32,377 nt of DNA from Pseudoselenomonas ruminantium (GCA_002373045.1 DFHU01000057.1:32260-64636), one strand, 5' to 3'; numbered from the stretch's first letter, positions 15,538-24,612 are shown. Made by a program: numbers and translations. The notes: a model not told the origin generated them from the letters alone.

Positions 15538-18500
15538 TTATTTTTTCAAGCCAAAGATAAGTCTCTGCGTTTCCTTGCGCAGGTCTTCACGACCACAATT
15601 ATCTGCCCAGATTTGCAAAATATTAAGCAACTTGTTTTCACTGCCTGTGCCGTACTTCTGCAAGTAGGCTCTAGCCACAGGGATATCACCTTCACGATAA
15701 GCCATAATGATTCCCTGAACCATGTCCCACTCCTGCTGTGGATTAGCCAAGCGGCGCGCATTGCGCTCCTCTGGAAGCACCAGCCGCAATTTGCTGCCCT
15801 TCTTCACCACAGGAGCATAGTAACCTTCGTCTTCCTCATCTCGCCTGCTGCGCTTATTGACTTCATCATTGATGCCAACCATGGCATCTTCCTCGTGATA
15901 ACCGCCCACTTTATTCTCCAAACGAATATTGAGGGACTTGGAAAGACTCAGAGCATCGTCATAGGCAAAACTGCCCGTACCGTATATACCCAGCATAGTC
16001 AGCACAATACCCGCCTCCGGCTTCAAGTCATTTACAGACATCTGCCCGCCGCTGATACGGCTCATCTGATACTGTGCCACCACCGTGCTGGCCTCCCGCA
16101 TGGCTGTGATTGGAGAAACAAGTTCATCCCCATCCATAACAGGCCAATGCTCTGAGAGGACTTTCAGGGCACTGCCATAGCTGGCCACCATTTCATCCAC
16201 TGCATTCAGCTTCAGCACTGCAAAATCCCTCAAGCTCTGCTCCACCGCCTGATGAATCAGTTGGCGTACGCCCGTACCGCCAAAACCTGACCAAATAGAA
16301 GGCTCTCGCTCCTCCATTTCACGTTTACGGCAGGCGATGAAGATAGATGTAGCGGCAGCAGCCATATCTTTCTGATGCATAGAGTTCGAACCTTCAGACT
16401 CCACAGGAAAAGTAGAGGCTATTGTCCACCCATTTAATACCAAAGAACGAGTTAATGTTTCCCAGGCATCCTGTGTCTTATGGGTGAACATCATCGTTAA
16501 AATACCATCATCTTTAAGAACACGCCGACATTCAGCAAAAATTTCTCCCATGCGCTGTTCATATGCAGCATTCGCTTCCTTCGCTGAACCATCCCGCACA
16601 GGATTAGCCACAGCTTCATCCCTCTTGTTTGTCAATCGCCGATTAAATATATCTGGATATAATTCCCCAAAGGTACGTTTCTGCCATACATAGAAGTAAT
16701 CTGAAAGCTCCGCATACTGTACATTATTATAGTACGGAGGATCCACACAGATAATATCGACACTTTTATCTTTTACAGACAAATTAGCTGCAGAACCATG
16801 CAATACTTCAGCAGGCTTCGCCTTACTACCTCCAAGTAATTCACAAATTCCCTTGTAGGCATCCAATACTTGGCTTTTTCCCCACTCTAACCCAGAATTA
16901 TCACCGCTATATATAAGCTCGCCAAAAGTCCACTTTAACGAAAAATCATGACGGCCAAAAGTTCCCTTAACAACACCACGTGTATATTCCCATCTTGTCT
17001 GTCTACTATTGTAATCCAGACATTTATCTATCATATACTGCAAATAATGTACAATAGCCGTCCCTTTTTCCTGTCCCTCTGCCACCAGAATCTCCTTGCT
17101 CATATTTCTCAGGGTTTCCATAGCAGTAAGATGGCCTAAAAGTTGACGGGAGGTAAACATATCGCACCAACGAGTTATCCCTACCCGCAGCAATTCTGCC
17201 GTCTTGTGACCTTCAGGAATCTTCTCCGTAGGAATCAAGTCCATATCTTCCCAGCGATTCCAGTTCTCCTGCAGTTTCTTCTCTGCTCGTTGCAAAGCAG
17301 CAAAGTCAGCTTCAGTAGGTTCACGGAAGAAAGTCACCTTCTCAATGCGGATTTCCCCCTTATGAGCACCGCTAGCATAACGAAGAATATTTCCTGCCTT
17401 ATCCTTCTTCGGCTGAAGGCGGACACCTACCACACAGTAAAGCTTATCCTGCCAGGTACCATGGTCGGACTCCCCCCTGGCCTGACGCTTGATTTCCTCG
17501 CTGTCAATAGCCTGACCGCAATGCAGACAACGGCCTGTTCCCTTATTTACCGTACCTTCTTCGGGATTCTCCCCATTGGGTCCCTTGCCATTCTCCAGAC
17601 GCACAGGAATAAAGCGAACTTTCTTATGTCCCGCCATCCCTTCAATTTTCGGAATTACCATCCAACCGTCTTTTTTCTTAGCCAGCGCAAAAGAATTCAA
17701 AAGCGGCGCACGCTCACCGCAATGAGGACAGGTTACTTCGCGGTAGTAGAGATAATCACCTATAATTTCCTTATCATCACTAACAGGAAAATACTCGTTC
17801 AATTCATTGTTTACTTCATCAACCAGCTTAAAACCATATTTATTCAGGTCGTCCACTAATGCTTTCCCATATTTTATAGGATATTCCAACGTTGCCTTTT
17901 CTATACCTGTTGCGACTGGATTAAGGTCATTAGCAATAACATTACATCCCAACCTCTGTGCTTCAAAGGGAATTGAACCACCACCAGAAGTTGGATCAAG
18001 CACCGTTATATGTGAAAAGTCAACATTTATTTTTTGGGCATAAGCGCGGCTATAGCCATACATGTCCTCAGCATCTATCGAGAATCCATTTCCTAAAACA
18101 TTACGAAATGGTTCTGACTCTTTCAAGGCAATTCTTTCGTTTACTTCATCTGGATTTGCCACAACTTGTTCCACGTCAACGTATGATCTAAGCATAACCT
18201 GTTCACAATCTAATGACCGGCTGTCACTTAACCATTTTGCAACAACTTCATTTCTGGCATATGATTCATCAACAGCAATTAGCCTATCAAGTTCACTGCG
18301 AAGATTCTCTCGTCTTAAGTTTTCCTTATCTAGTGCTCTACGGAATTTCTCTGTCACAGGAATGTACTCCCTATCTCCATCCCGCTTAACAAGCTCAAGA
18401 TTCTTCCCCACCAATGTCCAGCGGTTGTCACCTATGATGGCTTGTTTCTTCACAATCCCCAAGTCTTTCAAAAACACCTCAGGATCAGTATCAGCAGGCA

Positions 18501-18672
18501 GAATACTCCCTAGCACCGCCGCACGGCTAGGAGTAAGTGGGCGGCGAGCCCACCATACATGCAGGAAATACAAAGGTGGCAGTGCAGAACTTGCCCCACG
18601 TTCTCGTTTTGTCTCTGCCCCCACCTGTTGACAGGGGAATTTACCTTCGATTAGTTTCTGCTGATATTCCAT
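15538..18672 (-). CDS. DUF1156 DNA methylase of an Hma-like defence system
   Basis: A 1044-residue DNA amino-methyltransferase. The N-terminal DUF1156 pattern is clear (LHVWWARRPLTPSRAAVLGS, about 38-56). The SAM-binding motif DPTSGGG (226-232) precedes the catalytic DPPYYNN (644-650). Between them lies a large insert with a four-cysteine zinc ribbon, CPHC (315-318) and CLHC (382-385). DPPY points to N6-adenine or N4-cytosine methylation. By family, it would mark host DNA so that the cassette spares it. GGGAGAGAC precedes the ATG, 25 nt after the upstream small gene. The recognition sequence cannot be read from the protein. Confidence 0.92.
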   Translation of the reverse strand: MEYQQKLIEGKFPCQQVGAETKRERGASSALPPLYFLHVWWARRPLTPSRAAVLGSILPADTDPEVFLKDLGIVKKQAIIGDNRWTLVGKNLELVKRDGDREYIPVTEKFRRALDKENLRRENLRSELDRLIAVDESYARNEVVAKWLSDSRSLDCEQVMLRSYVDVEQVVANPDEVNERIALKESEPFRNVLGNGFSIDAEDMYGYSRAYAQKINVDFSHITVLDPTSGGGSIPFEAQRLGCNVIANDLNPVATGIEKATLEYPIKYGKALVDDLNKYGFKLVDEVNNELNEYFPVSDDKEIIGDYLYYREVTCPHCGERAPLLNSFALAKKKDGWMVIPKIEGMAGHKKVRFIPVRLENGKGPNGENPEEGTVNKGTGRCLHCGQAIDSEEIKRQARGESDHGTWQDKLYCVVGVRLQPKKDKAGNILRYASGAHKGEIRIEKVTFFREPTEADFAALQRAEKKLQENWNRWEDMDLIPTEKIPEGHKTAELLRVGITRWCDMFTSRQLLGHLTAMETLRNMSKEILVAEGQEKGTAIVHYLQYMIDKCLDYNSRQTRWEYTRGVVKGTFGRHDFSLKWTFGELIYSGDNSGLEWGKSQVLDAYKGICELLGGSKAKPAEVLHGSAANLSVKDKSVDIICVDPPYYNNVQYAELSDYFYVWQKRTFGELYPDIFNRRLTNKRDEAVANPVRDGSAKEANAAYEQRMGEIFAECRRVLKDDGILTMMFTHKTQDAWETLTRSLVLNGWTIASTFPVESEGSNSMHQKDMAAAATSIFIACRKREMEEREPSIWSGFGGTGVRQLIHQAVEQSLRDFAVLKLNAVDEMVASYGSALKVLSEHWPVMDGDELVSPITAMREASTVVAQYQMSRISGGQMSVNDLKPEAGIVLTMLGIYGTGSFAYDDALSLSKSLNIRLENKVGGYHEEDAMVGINDEVNKRSRRDEEDEGYYAPVVKKGSKLRLVLPEERNARRLANPQQEWDMVQGIIMAYREGDIPVARAYLQKYGTGSENKLLNILQIWADNCGREDLRKETQRLIFGLKK

Positions 18673-18697
18673 AATGTCTCTCCCTAAACTTTCCTAA

Positions 18698-19273
18698 TTA
18701 TTTACGAATTTTATCTAAGATATCATGGATGACTTGCTTATCATCCTGCCGCCCAGCCAGCATAAGCCGGAGGCCAGACTTGGCCCACTCTATGCCCCGA
18801 CGGCCATATGTTGGCACGCTGACCTTGGTCAGCCAATAGAAGGTTTCCTCTCTGGTGAATCGCTCAATCCGCCAGGCCATCAACTCAACTCTGTCCGCTC
18901 TCCGCACCTGCGGATGAAGCTTGGCCAAGAGTGCCAATTTTGCTCCAATGGTGTCATTCAGTGGCAGATTTCCCCGGTAAGCGATTTCTCCTTCTAGCAG
19001 CTTATCCAACCCCAGACTGCGCCCTGCTTCATCTGTGACTTCGGATAACATAACCTGAATTGCCCGTCTGCAATGGCGCAAAGCACCATTGTAGATACAG
19101 CCATACTCCCGCAGTTTCTCTGTCTTCTTTTCTGTGATATAACGCTCACTTAAAACCAGTGCTGGCCCCGTATAATCCTTTCTCACCGTAATCCGCATAA
19201 TCCACGGTGCACTTTTCACGCGCAGGGCAGCCTCACTTATTATTTTCTCCTGCCGCTTGCTCAGATCTGCCAT
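18698..19273 (-). CDS. Small conserved subunit of the DUF499/DUF1156 cassette
   Basis: A 191-residue basic protein that I do not recognise with certainty. It resembles the small uncharacterised proteins (DUF7680- or DUF3780-type) found next to DUF499 and DUF1156 genes. Visible: a strand-rich centre (WIMRITVRKDYTGPALVLSE), RRAIQVMLSEV, and a C-terminal helical part with RIEFA-like RRGIEWAKSGLRLMLAG. There are no transmembrane segments or catalytic motifs. Its ATG lies 1 nt after the DUF499 stop (TGA-G-ATG), with AAGGAG inside the end of that gene, so the two are probably translationally coupled and made in fixed ratio. A role as an adaptor of the ATPase or methylase is inference only. Confidence 0.75.
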   Translation of the reverse strand: MADLSKRQEKIISEAALRVKSAPWIMRITVRKDYTGPALVLSERYITEKKTEKLREYGCIYNGALRHCRRAIQVMLSEVTDEAGRSLGLDKLLEGEIAYRGNLPLNDTIGAKLALLAKLHPQVRRADRVELMAWRIERFTREETFYWLTKVSVPTYGRRGIEWAKSGLRLMLAGRQDDKQVIHDILDKIRK

Positions 19274-19274
19274 C

Positions 19275-22200
19275 TCAATCTCCTTGCTTTTTTAGTTCTT
19301 TTATCAGTTCATCGTCCTCATTCGAAGTATCCTGTATCGTAATATAGCCTTCCGTATGCTCCGATACTTCAGCCACGCCCAAGATATCCATGAACAATTC
19401 ATCCAATTTTTTGATATCCCTTGACGTTAGCCCATCAAACCGGATGCGCATGGTAGCACCACTCGGCAAGCGCAAATTAACCAGCTCTAATTCTTCAATG
19501 TCCTGTTGTGCTTTACCTCGATTGTACCAGCCACTAATATTTTTGAGCACCTTGTAAATCTTATGCGCACGCTCATTGTCACTTATGTTGCCCAGGAAAG
19601 TCTCACTACCAGGAAATTCGAGCCAGCCACGCTCACTTTTTTCTCGCTGCGTGATTATAATATCTGTAGGCTGGATATCATGGAACTGCGCGCTGTACCC
19701 CTCAATGATATTCTCCGGTTTTTCCTGTTGGTTCACATCACCTACATAGCCACTAAAGCCTGCTGTTTTCAGCACCTCCCGCACACCTTCCGTGATTTGT
19801 TCATCACTCACGTTAGCATACGTTGCCTTTACAGCTTCCTGTAAATCGCTGACAGGAGATGCACCACTAGCTGCCAAAACTTCCTTTATCCTAGCCTGAA
19901 TCTTTTCCGGCGGCACATGGTCCTTTTCCAACCAGCCGGGACGCTTCTTAGCGCCCTCAATAGTCATCAACGAATAACCGCCTCGCAAGATATCTGCGCC
20001 CATAGCTACAGGATTTTCCTGTGTGTAGATTTCTGCAGGGACATCATCCGTACTATCGCCCATACGATAGATAATCCATACACCACTCGCAACGCCTTCC
20101 CTCAAGATACGCTCAAGAACCCCCATATTGCTAAGCATTGGCCAGCGACGATTACAATAAAACCCCTTTGTCATTTCCGCCACAGGTAACCGCTCACCAT
20201 TCGCAAAGAATAGACTTTGCAAAGACTTTAATTCTGTGGTATTAAACGCTTTATCATAGATTAGCTTATTCGCCTCTATCAAGGTCTGTGCTATCTGATT
20301 AAGGATAGTTGCTCCCGAATCACCAGAATCTGTCCTGATTTCCCGGCACTCAATCTGCATATTATTAGCAAAATAAACCTTTTTATATAGCGCTGCTACT
20401 TCCGTTGACAATGCCATTTCTCGTTCTCGGCTGGTTTCTACAAATTCCGGGTCTTCCAATTTATGCGCATTGATGCCATAAGACGTAGGTTTATCCTTCA
20501 AATCATTTATGGCAATAACTTGCCGTGCCAAATCCTCTACATAGCTTAAGGGACGCGTATTATCTATATCACTACCGAATAGATTTTGACTATCATTATC
20601 CAACAATACCCTCACCGTGCTGGGAATCAACATGACCACCATGTTCTGATGCAAACGGGTCATATTCGCTCCCTTCTCCTGCAAAAGTTTCATGGGATCG
20701 ATTTCTTTGGCGTCAAGAGCAATCACCGCTACTGTTGGCTTGGTATTGTTATCTGGTATATCCTGAGGCAAACGCACATCCTGCTGTACATTGAAAAGAT
20801 GATTATCTGACAATAAGGTCCCAGCCAGACTTTTTAATTTTTGCTGGATTCTCTTGGTATTCACATTTTCACGAATCTGTGCCAAAACGCTATTGAGCGT
20901 AGGATCCTGATGTGCAAAATATTTACCATCCTCACAACGAAGGTAAAAAGCACTGCGACCAATTTCCTCCAGTGCAGTATTGACCTGAGATGGCGGCAAT
21001 ACTGGAGAACTAATCATGAAAAGTGCGTCCTGCTGATTTATACCAAAGGCTTTCGCGGTCTTACCTTCACCTCTCGCCACCAGACTATTGAGGAACACCG
21101 TTTTCCAAGTCAGCTCATACATAGGCAGTCCATCGGGGTGCGGATTTTTCCTATCCGCGCGCTCAGCCTGACTAAGACCGCTTCCCAGACTGGCTGTTTC
21201 CACAGAACCAATATCTGTATTAAGTGCAGTCTTAAGGTCGGCACTACCTGTTCTCCCCAAAATTTCATCCACCGTAGCTGCATTGCGCATGTCTACGTTG
21301 CAAGTATGAATCAAGCTTATGGGCATGGATTTCTGCCAAATATTCCTAATGGTCAAAGCCAGTACGCGTAAAACACCTCGTGTACCTTGGAAATTTTCAG
21401 CCAAAGACAGTTTGTTATTTAAATAATCAATAAACGTTGGATGAAACGGATAATTTTCCACCATACGCTGAGCAAAATTCGCCATATTGGCCTCTTCCGG
21501 CAACAACGCAGCATTCTTGGCATACATTTCCGCATAAGCATGACTGACTTCTTGAGCAGCCGACATATCTATGCTTGTAAACAATCTCTTGGCCAAAATG
21601 GGTGCAATCTCGCTGGCCTGCACTGGCGTGACAGGCTTTGCATTACGACTGATGACACTACCGGCACTCTTACTTGCTCTCTGGGCAATGGCACCAGCAT
21701 CATCCTTCGTAAATTGATTAGTACCTATGATATCATTAAGTTTCTGAGACAATGCCTCTGTTTGTTTCGCAAATGCATCACTGCTACTAGCTAATGTTAC
21801 AATAACGGCAATCCCAGCGTGATTTTGTGCATAGTTATTAAGTGACATCAAAAAAGCACTTAGCTGGTCAGCACCTTTCCCCGGTAATACGACTTCCAAA
21901 CGAGAAGCATATTGCGCCAACTCATCAAACATCAAAATAACTTTACGGTTACCCAGTACTTTCTCAAAAAAAGTCAAGCCTGGCGCAGCGTATTCCTCAG
22001 CTTCATCCTTAACTTCCCGATAAAGCGATTCACCACCAAGCTGTAGAGCCATTTCTCCCCAAATAGTATATGGGGAAAGTTTATCCCCCTGTGTTTTGCG
22101 CACAGCCAGTTCGTCACCGGCAATACCAACTACACTTACTGTACCAGCCTCAGGCAAGTAACTACTATCAATCAGCCCCTGCGTAACATCTTTCAATTCT

Positions 22201-22529
22201 TTGCCACGATAAGCAATATGTACACAGGAAATGAGCGAGTGCGTTTTACCTCCACCGAAGGCTGTTTCCAACTTCATTACAGAATCCGCCGTCATATCAC
22301 CAGAAATACGGCGAAAAACATTGCTCAAAAGCTGTTTTAAGCCATCGGTAGGATAAGTGGCTTCTCGGAAGAACAGTTCTGCATCTGTATACACCTTATC
22401 AATATTAGCCTTCCCCTGTTTATGATAATAATCAATAACAGGCCCCAATGCAGCAGTAAAAACTTCCAGATTCAAGGTTCCGTCAATAATTCCTTGATGT
22501 GGTCTGCATGCTTCCAAAACAGTCTTCAT
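19275..22529 (-). CDS. DUF499 ATPase of an Hma-like defence system
   Basis: A 1084-residue P-loop ATPase. It starts MKTVLEACRPHQGIIDGTLN, the usual DUF499 opening. Walker A is AFGGGKTHS (Gly-rich loop near 92-97) and Walker B is LMFDELAQY (about 200-207). The large C-terminal half has no named motif that I can see. I use the ATG at 22529 because GAGGAAGGA sits 8 nt upstream and the family start matches. The same frame stays open to an ATG at 22658, adding 43 residues with no ribosome binding site. It is the first gene of the defence cassette, with a promoter just upstream. DUF499 ATPases accompany DUF1156 methylases in anti-phage cassettes; the work done with ATP is unknown. Confidence 0.9.
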   Translation of the reverse strand: MKTVLEACRPHQGIIDGTLNLEVFTAALGPVIDYYHKQGKANIDKVYTDAELFFREATYPTDGLKQLLSNVFRRISGDMTADSVMKLETAFGGGKTHSLISCVHIAYRGKELKDVTQGLIDSSYLPEAGTVSVVGIAGDELAVRKTQGDKLSPYTIWGEMALQLGGESLYREVKDEAEEYAAPGLTFFEKVLGNRKVILMFDELAQYASRLEVVLPGKGADQLSAFLMSLNNYAQNHAGIAVIVTLASSSDAFAKQTEALSQKLNDIIGTNQFTKDDAGAIAQRASKSAGSVISRNAKPVTPVQASEIAPILAKRLFTSIDMSAAQEVSHAYAEMYAKNAALLPEEANMANFAQRMVENYPFHPTFIDYLNNKLSLAENFQGTRGVLRVLALTIRNIWQKSMPISLIHTCNVDMRNAATVDEILGRTGSADLKTALNTDIGSVETASLGSGLSQAERADRKNPHPDGLPMYELTWKTVFLNSLVARGEGKTAKAFGINQQDALFMISSPVLPPSQVNTALEEIGRSAFYLRCEDGKYFAHQDPTLNSVLAQIRENVNTKRIQQKLKSLAGTLLSDNHLFNVQQDVRLPQDIPDNNTKPTVAVIALDAKEIDPMKLLQEKGANMTRLHQNMVVMLIPSTVRVLLDNDSQNLFGSDIDNTRPLSYVEDLARQVIAINDLKDKPTSYGINAHKLEDPEFVETSREREMALSTEVAALYKKVYFANNMQIECREIRTDSGDSGATILNQIAQTLIEANKLIYDKAFNTTELKSLQSLFFANGERLPVAEMTKGFYCNRRWPMLSNMGVLERILREGVASGVWIIYRMGDSTDDVPAEIYTQENPVAMGADILRGGYSLMTIEGAKKRPGWLEKDHVPPEKIQARIKEVLAASGASPVSDLQEAVKATYANVSDEQITEGVREVLKTAGFSGYVGDVNQQEKPENIIEGYSAQFHDIQPTDIIITQREKSERGWLEFPGSETFLGNISDNERAHKIYKVLKNISGWYNRGKAQQDIEELELVNLRLPSGATMRIRFDGLTSRDIKKLDELFMDILGVAEVSEHTEGYITIQDTSNEDDELIKELKKQGD

Positions 22530-22699
22530 AGCAAAAATCCTTCCTCTTCGAGCACAAAAATAAGACATTACAGCTGGTTTCCCCACTGTAAAGCCTTGTT
22601 TAGCTAATTCCCCCAAAGTGTACTTTATGGAACAGACATCAATATTTTTTGCACTCATTTACAAATGGTGTTTTCTTACAAAAATATCCTCATCTTAGA

Positions 22700-22728
22700 A
22701 GTATACCTTTTAGAATATGCTTTGTAAA
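22700..22728 (-). promoter_or_regulatory. Promoter of the defence cassette
   Basis: On the minus strand, TTTACA (22723-22728) and TATACT (22700-22705) are 17 nt apart, between the ParE stop (22739) and the DUF499 gene. Start is expected near 22693, leaving a leader of about 165 nt to the preferred DUF499 start. No repressor site is obvious. Confidence 0.75.
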
Positions 22729-22738
22729 GGAAACTCAC

Positions 22739-23062
22739 TTAAATATAAGGATCTACCTTCACCACATAATTCTCCAGCATATGAAATACGCCAACTACAT
22801 ATATCGTCTGGCCATCTACACGAAATACAATCCGATAGCGCATCTTAGGCAAAAACGCTTCCCGATATCCCTGGCGTTGCAAAAATACATCCGGACTTTC
22901 CGGAAACTGATAGGGATTTTCTTCTAATCTTCGATATACAACATCCAAGCCATTCAGAAAATGTATCGCTGCATCGCGATTTTGCAATCTATTGATAAGA
23001 TATCCCGTTAGCTTATCAATTTGATCATTGGCTCGCTCCGCAATTTGCAAATTATAAGCCAT
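22739..23062 (-). CDS. RelE/ParE-family toxin
   Basis: A 107-residue toxin of the RelE/ParE fold. It opens MAYNLQIAERANDQIDKLTGY, followed by the helical pair ending in RRLEENPYQFPE, and the core strands with GYREAFLPKMRYRIVFRV and IYVVGVFHM. These are typical of ParE-like toxins, which act on gyrase or mRNA depending on the subfamily; the target here is not decided by sequence. The ATG overlaps the last 11 nt of the antitoxin gene, the standard arrangement. It precedes the defence cassette promoter. Confidence 0.88.
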   Translation of the reverse strand: MAYNLQIAERANDQIDKLTGYLINRLQNRDAAIHFLNGLDVVYRRLEENPYQFPESPDVFLQRQGYREAFLPKMRYRIVFRVDGQTIYVVGVFHMLENYVVKVDPYI

Positions 23063-23312
23063 ACTTTTCCCTCACAGATGCCAGCCCCTCACGAGCAGGC
23101 ATGGCCTTACCTTTGGCAATCTCTGCTTCTGCCTGCTCTATCTCGCTGTATATCTCCCATTTCTTTTGCATGGATTCATAAACCTCCATGCTCATCAGAA
23201 CCATATCGCCATATCCATTTTTCGTCACAAATATAGGACTGTCTGCCTGATGGCACATTTCAGAAATAGCCGCTGTATCCTTTAAATCTTTTATCGGTAT
23301 TATCTGTGGCAT
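23052..23312 (-). CDS. Phd/YefM-family antitoxin
   Basis: An 86-residue antitoxin. It starts MPQIIPIKDLKDTAAISEMC, then SPIFVTKNGYGDMVLMSMEVYE, the Phd/YefM DNA-binding fold, followed by a charged helical C-terminal part (EIEQAEAEIAKGKA) that should wrap the toxin. It lies upstream of and overlaps the toxin gene. GGGGG precedes the ATG. A perfect palindrome over the -10 region upstream fits autorepression by antitoxin or complex. Confidence 0.9.
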   Translation of the reverse strand: MPQIIPIKDLKDTAAISEMCHQADSPIFVTKNGYGDMVLMSMEVYESMQKKWEIYSEIEQAEAEIAKGKAMPAREGLASVREKYGL

Positions 23313-23331
23313 AACACTGCCCCCTTTCTCT

Positions 23332-23356
23332 GTGATAATTATACCATAATTATCAC
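23332..23356 (-). promoter_or_regulatory. Toxin-antitoxin promoter with palindromic operator
   Basis: A perfect 11-bp inverted repeat GTGATAATTAT (23332-23342) / ATAATTATCAC (23346-23356) with a 3-nt centre covers a consensus TATAAT (-10, minus strand, 23338-23343). No good -35 lies at 17 nt (TTGTAG is near). This is the layout of an autorepressed toxin-antitoxin promoter. Confidence 0.82.
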
Positions 23357-23377
23357 ATAAGCTACAAATAATATATA

Positions 23378-23409
23378 AATTTGACCCGTCAAAATTGACG
23401 GGTCAAATT
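23378..23409 (-). terminator. Perfect inverted repeat after the dehydratase gene
   Basis: Arms of 15 bp (23378-23392 and 23395-23409) with a 2-nt loop lie 3 nt after the stop of the acyl-CoA dehydratase gene. On the minus strand it is followed by TTTATATATTATTTG, a weak U-run. Probably the transcription terminator between that gene and the toxin-antitoxin promoter; no gene converges from the other side. Confidence 0.7.
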
Positions 23410-23412
23410 ATT

Positions 23413-24612
23413 TCAGCGATTCATCACCGCATCGTTATGCTCTTGTTTTTCCTGCTTCGGCCCGCGCTCTTTAGCTACGGCCAGCATGAGTTTCAGGCGG
23501 TTGAGCTGGTTGACTTCACTCGAACCAGCATCACAATCGATGGCTGTGATATTGGCTCCCTTGTAGGTGTTGCGCAGTTCATGCATCACACCCTTGCCCG
23601 TGATATGGTTGGGCAGACAGCCGAAAGGCTGCAGGCAGACCACATTGGGTACGCCGGAGTCAATGAGCTTGACCATTTCGCCAGTCAGGAACCATCCCTC
23701 GCCGGCCATATTGCCCAGACTTACATGGCGTGATGCCATCTCAGCTGTTTCATAGATGGAATGGGGCGGCGTGAAATGACGGCTCTCTTTGAGCGCCTTT
23801 TTCATGGGACGGCGGAAGAATTCGAGTATCTTGATGAACATCTTGCCAAAGACTTCTTCCTTGTAGGAACCGGCCAGAAGCTTACGCTTGGCAATGGCAT
23901 CATAGCCCGAATAGAGGAAGAAATCCACGAAGTCCGGCATGACCACTTCGGCCCCTTCGTCCATCAGGACTTTTTCGATATGGTTATTGGCCACGGGATG
24001 ATACTTCACGAGAATTTCCCCCACAATGCCGACCTTAGGTTTCCAAAGCTGTTCATCAATGGGCAGATGGTCAAATTCCCTGACCATGGCCTTGATATTT
24101 TTCTGGAAGCGGAAGAAACTCCCTCTGACGAGTTCTTCCTTGGCGCGTTCCATCCACTTATCAAAGAGTGCTTTCGTAGAGCCTTTGGTGAGTTCATAAG
24201 GCATCATGCGGTTGCGCACATTCATGAGCGTATCGCCGTACACTGCCGCCTTGATGGCATCCACCAGCATACCACGCCCCATATGGAAGGAATCTGTTTC
24301 CTCCTTGAGTCCATGGATGGCGAATACCGGCACCTGCGGGAAGCCGGCATGCTTCAACGCCTGCCGCAGAACGCTCAGATAGTTGGTTGCCCGACAGGCA
24401 CCACAAGTCTGGAACAGCATGATACTGGTATGGTCGGGGTCACAAAGACCATCCTTTAAGGCAGAAATCAGCTGACCGATAACCACGATAGCCGGATAGC
24501 ACATATCGTTATGCACATACCGCAAGCCTGTGTCGATAGCATGCTTGTCCGGCATGGGCGGAATCACCGCCTTTAAGGCCATGCTTGTTGAGCACGGTCT
24601 TAAAGAGTTCAA
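23413..24612 (-). CDS. C-terminal part of a fused acyl-CoA dehydratase/activase (separated by frameshift)
   Basis: The open frame of 399 codons holds the C-terminal third of the protein starting further right. Its true content begins at AVIPPMPDKHAIDTGLRYVH; the first 14 codons (from a TTG) are an out-of-frame readthrough without meaning. Seen: DMCYPAIVVIGQLISALKDG, MLFQTCGACRATNYL and VNVVCLQPFGCLPNH-like cysteine segments of 2-hydroxyacyl-CoA dehydratase (HgdB/BcrC-type) subunits, which bind Fe-S clusters. There is no ribosome binding site at the start of this frame, so it is not an independent gene. See the junction entry. Confidence 0.85.
   Translation of the reverse strand: MNSLRPCSTSMALKAVIPPMPDKHAIDTGLRYVHNDMCYPAIVVIGQLISALKDGLCDPDHTSIMLFQTCGACRATNYLSVLRQALKHAGFPQVPVFAIHGLKEETDSFHMGRGMLVDAIKAAVYGDTLMNVRNRMMPYELTKGSTKALFDKWMERAKEELVRGSFFRFQKNIKAMVREFDHLPIDEQLWKPKVGIVGEILVKYHPVANNHIEKVLMDEGAEVVMPDFVDFFLYSGYDAIAKRKLLAGSYKEEVFGKMFIKILEFFRRPMKKALKESRHFTPPHSIYETAEMASRHVSLGNMAGEGWFLTGEMVKLIDSGVPNVVCLQPFGCLPNHITGKGVMHELRNTYKGANITAIDCDAGSSEVNQLNRLKLMLAVAKERGPKQEKQEHNDAVMNR

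Noticed and set aside
10609..22658. DISARM or BREX system
   Set aside because: No DrmA/DrmB (DUF1998), PglZ or BrxL-type protein is present; DUF499 plus DUF1156 fits an Hma-like cassette better.
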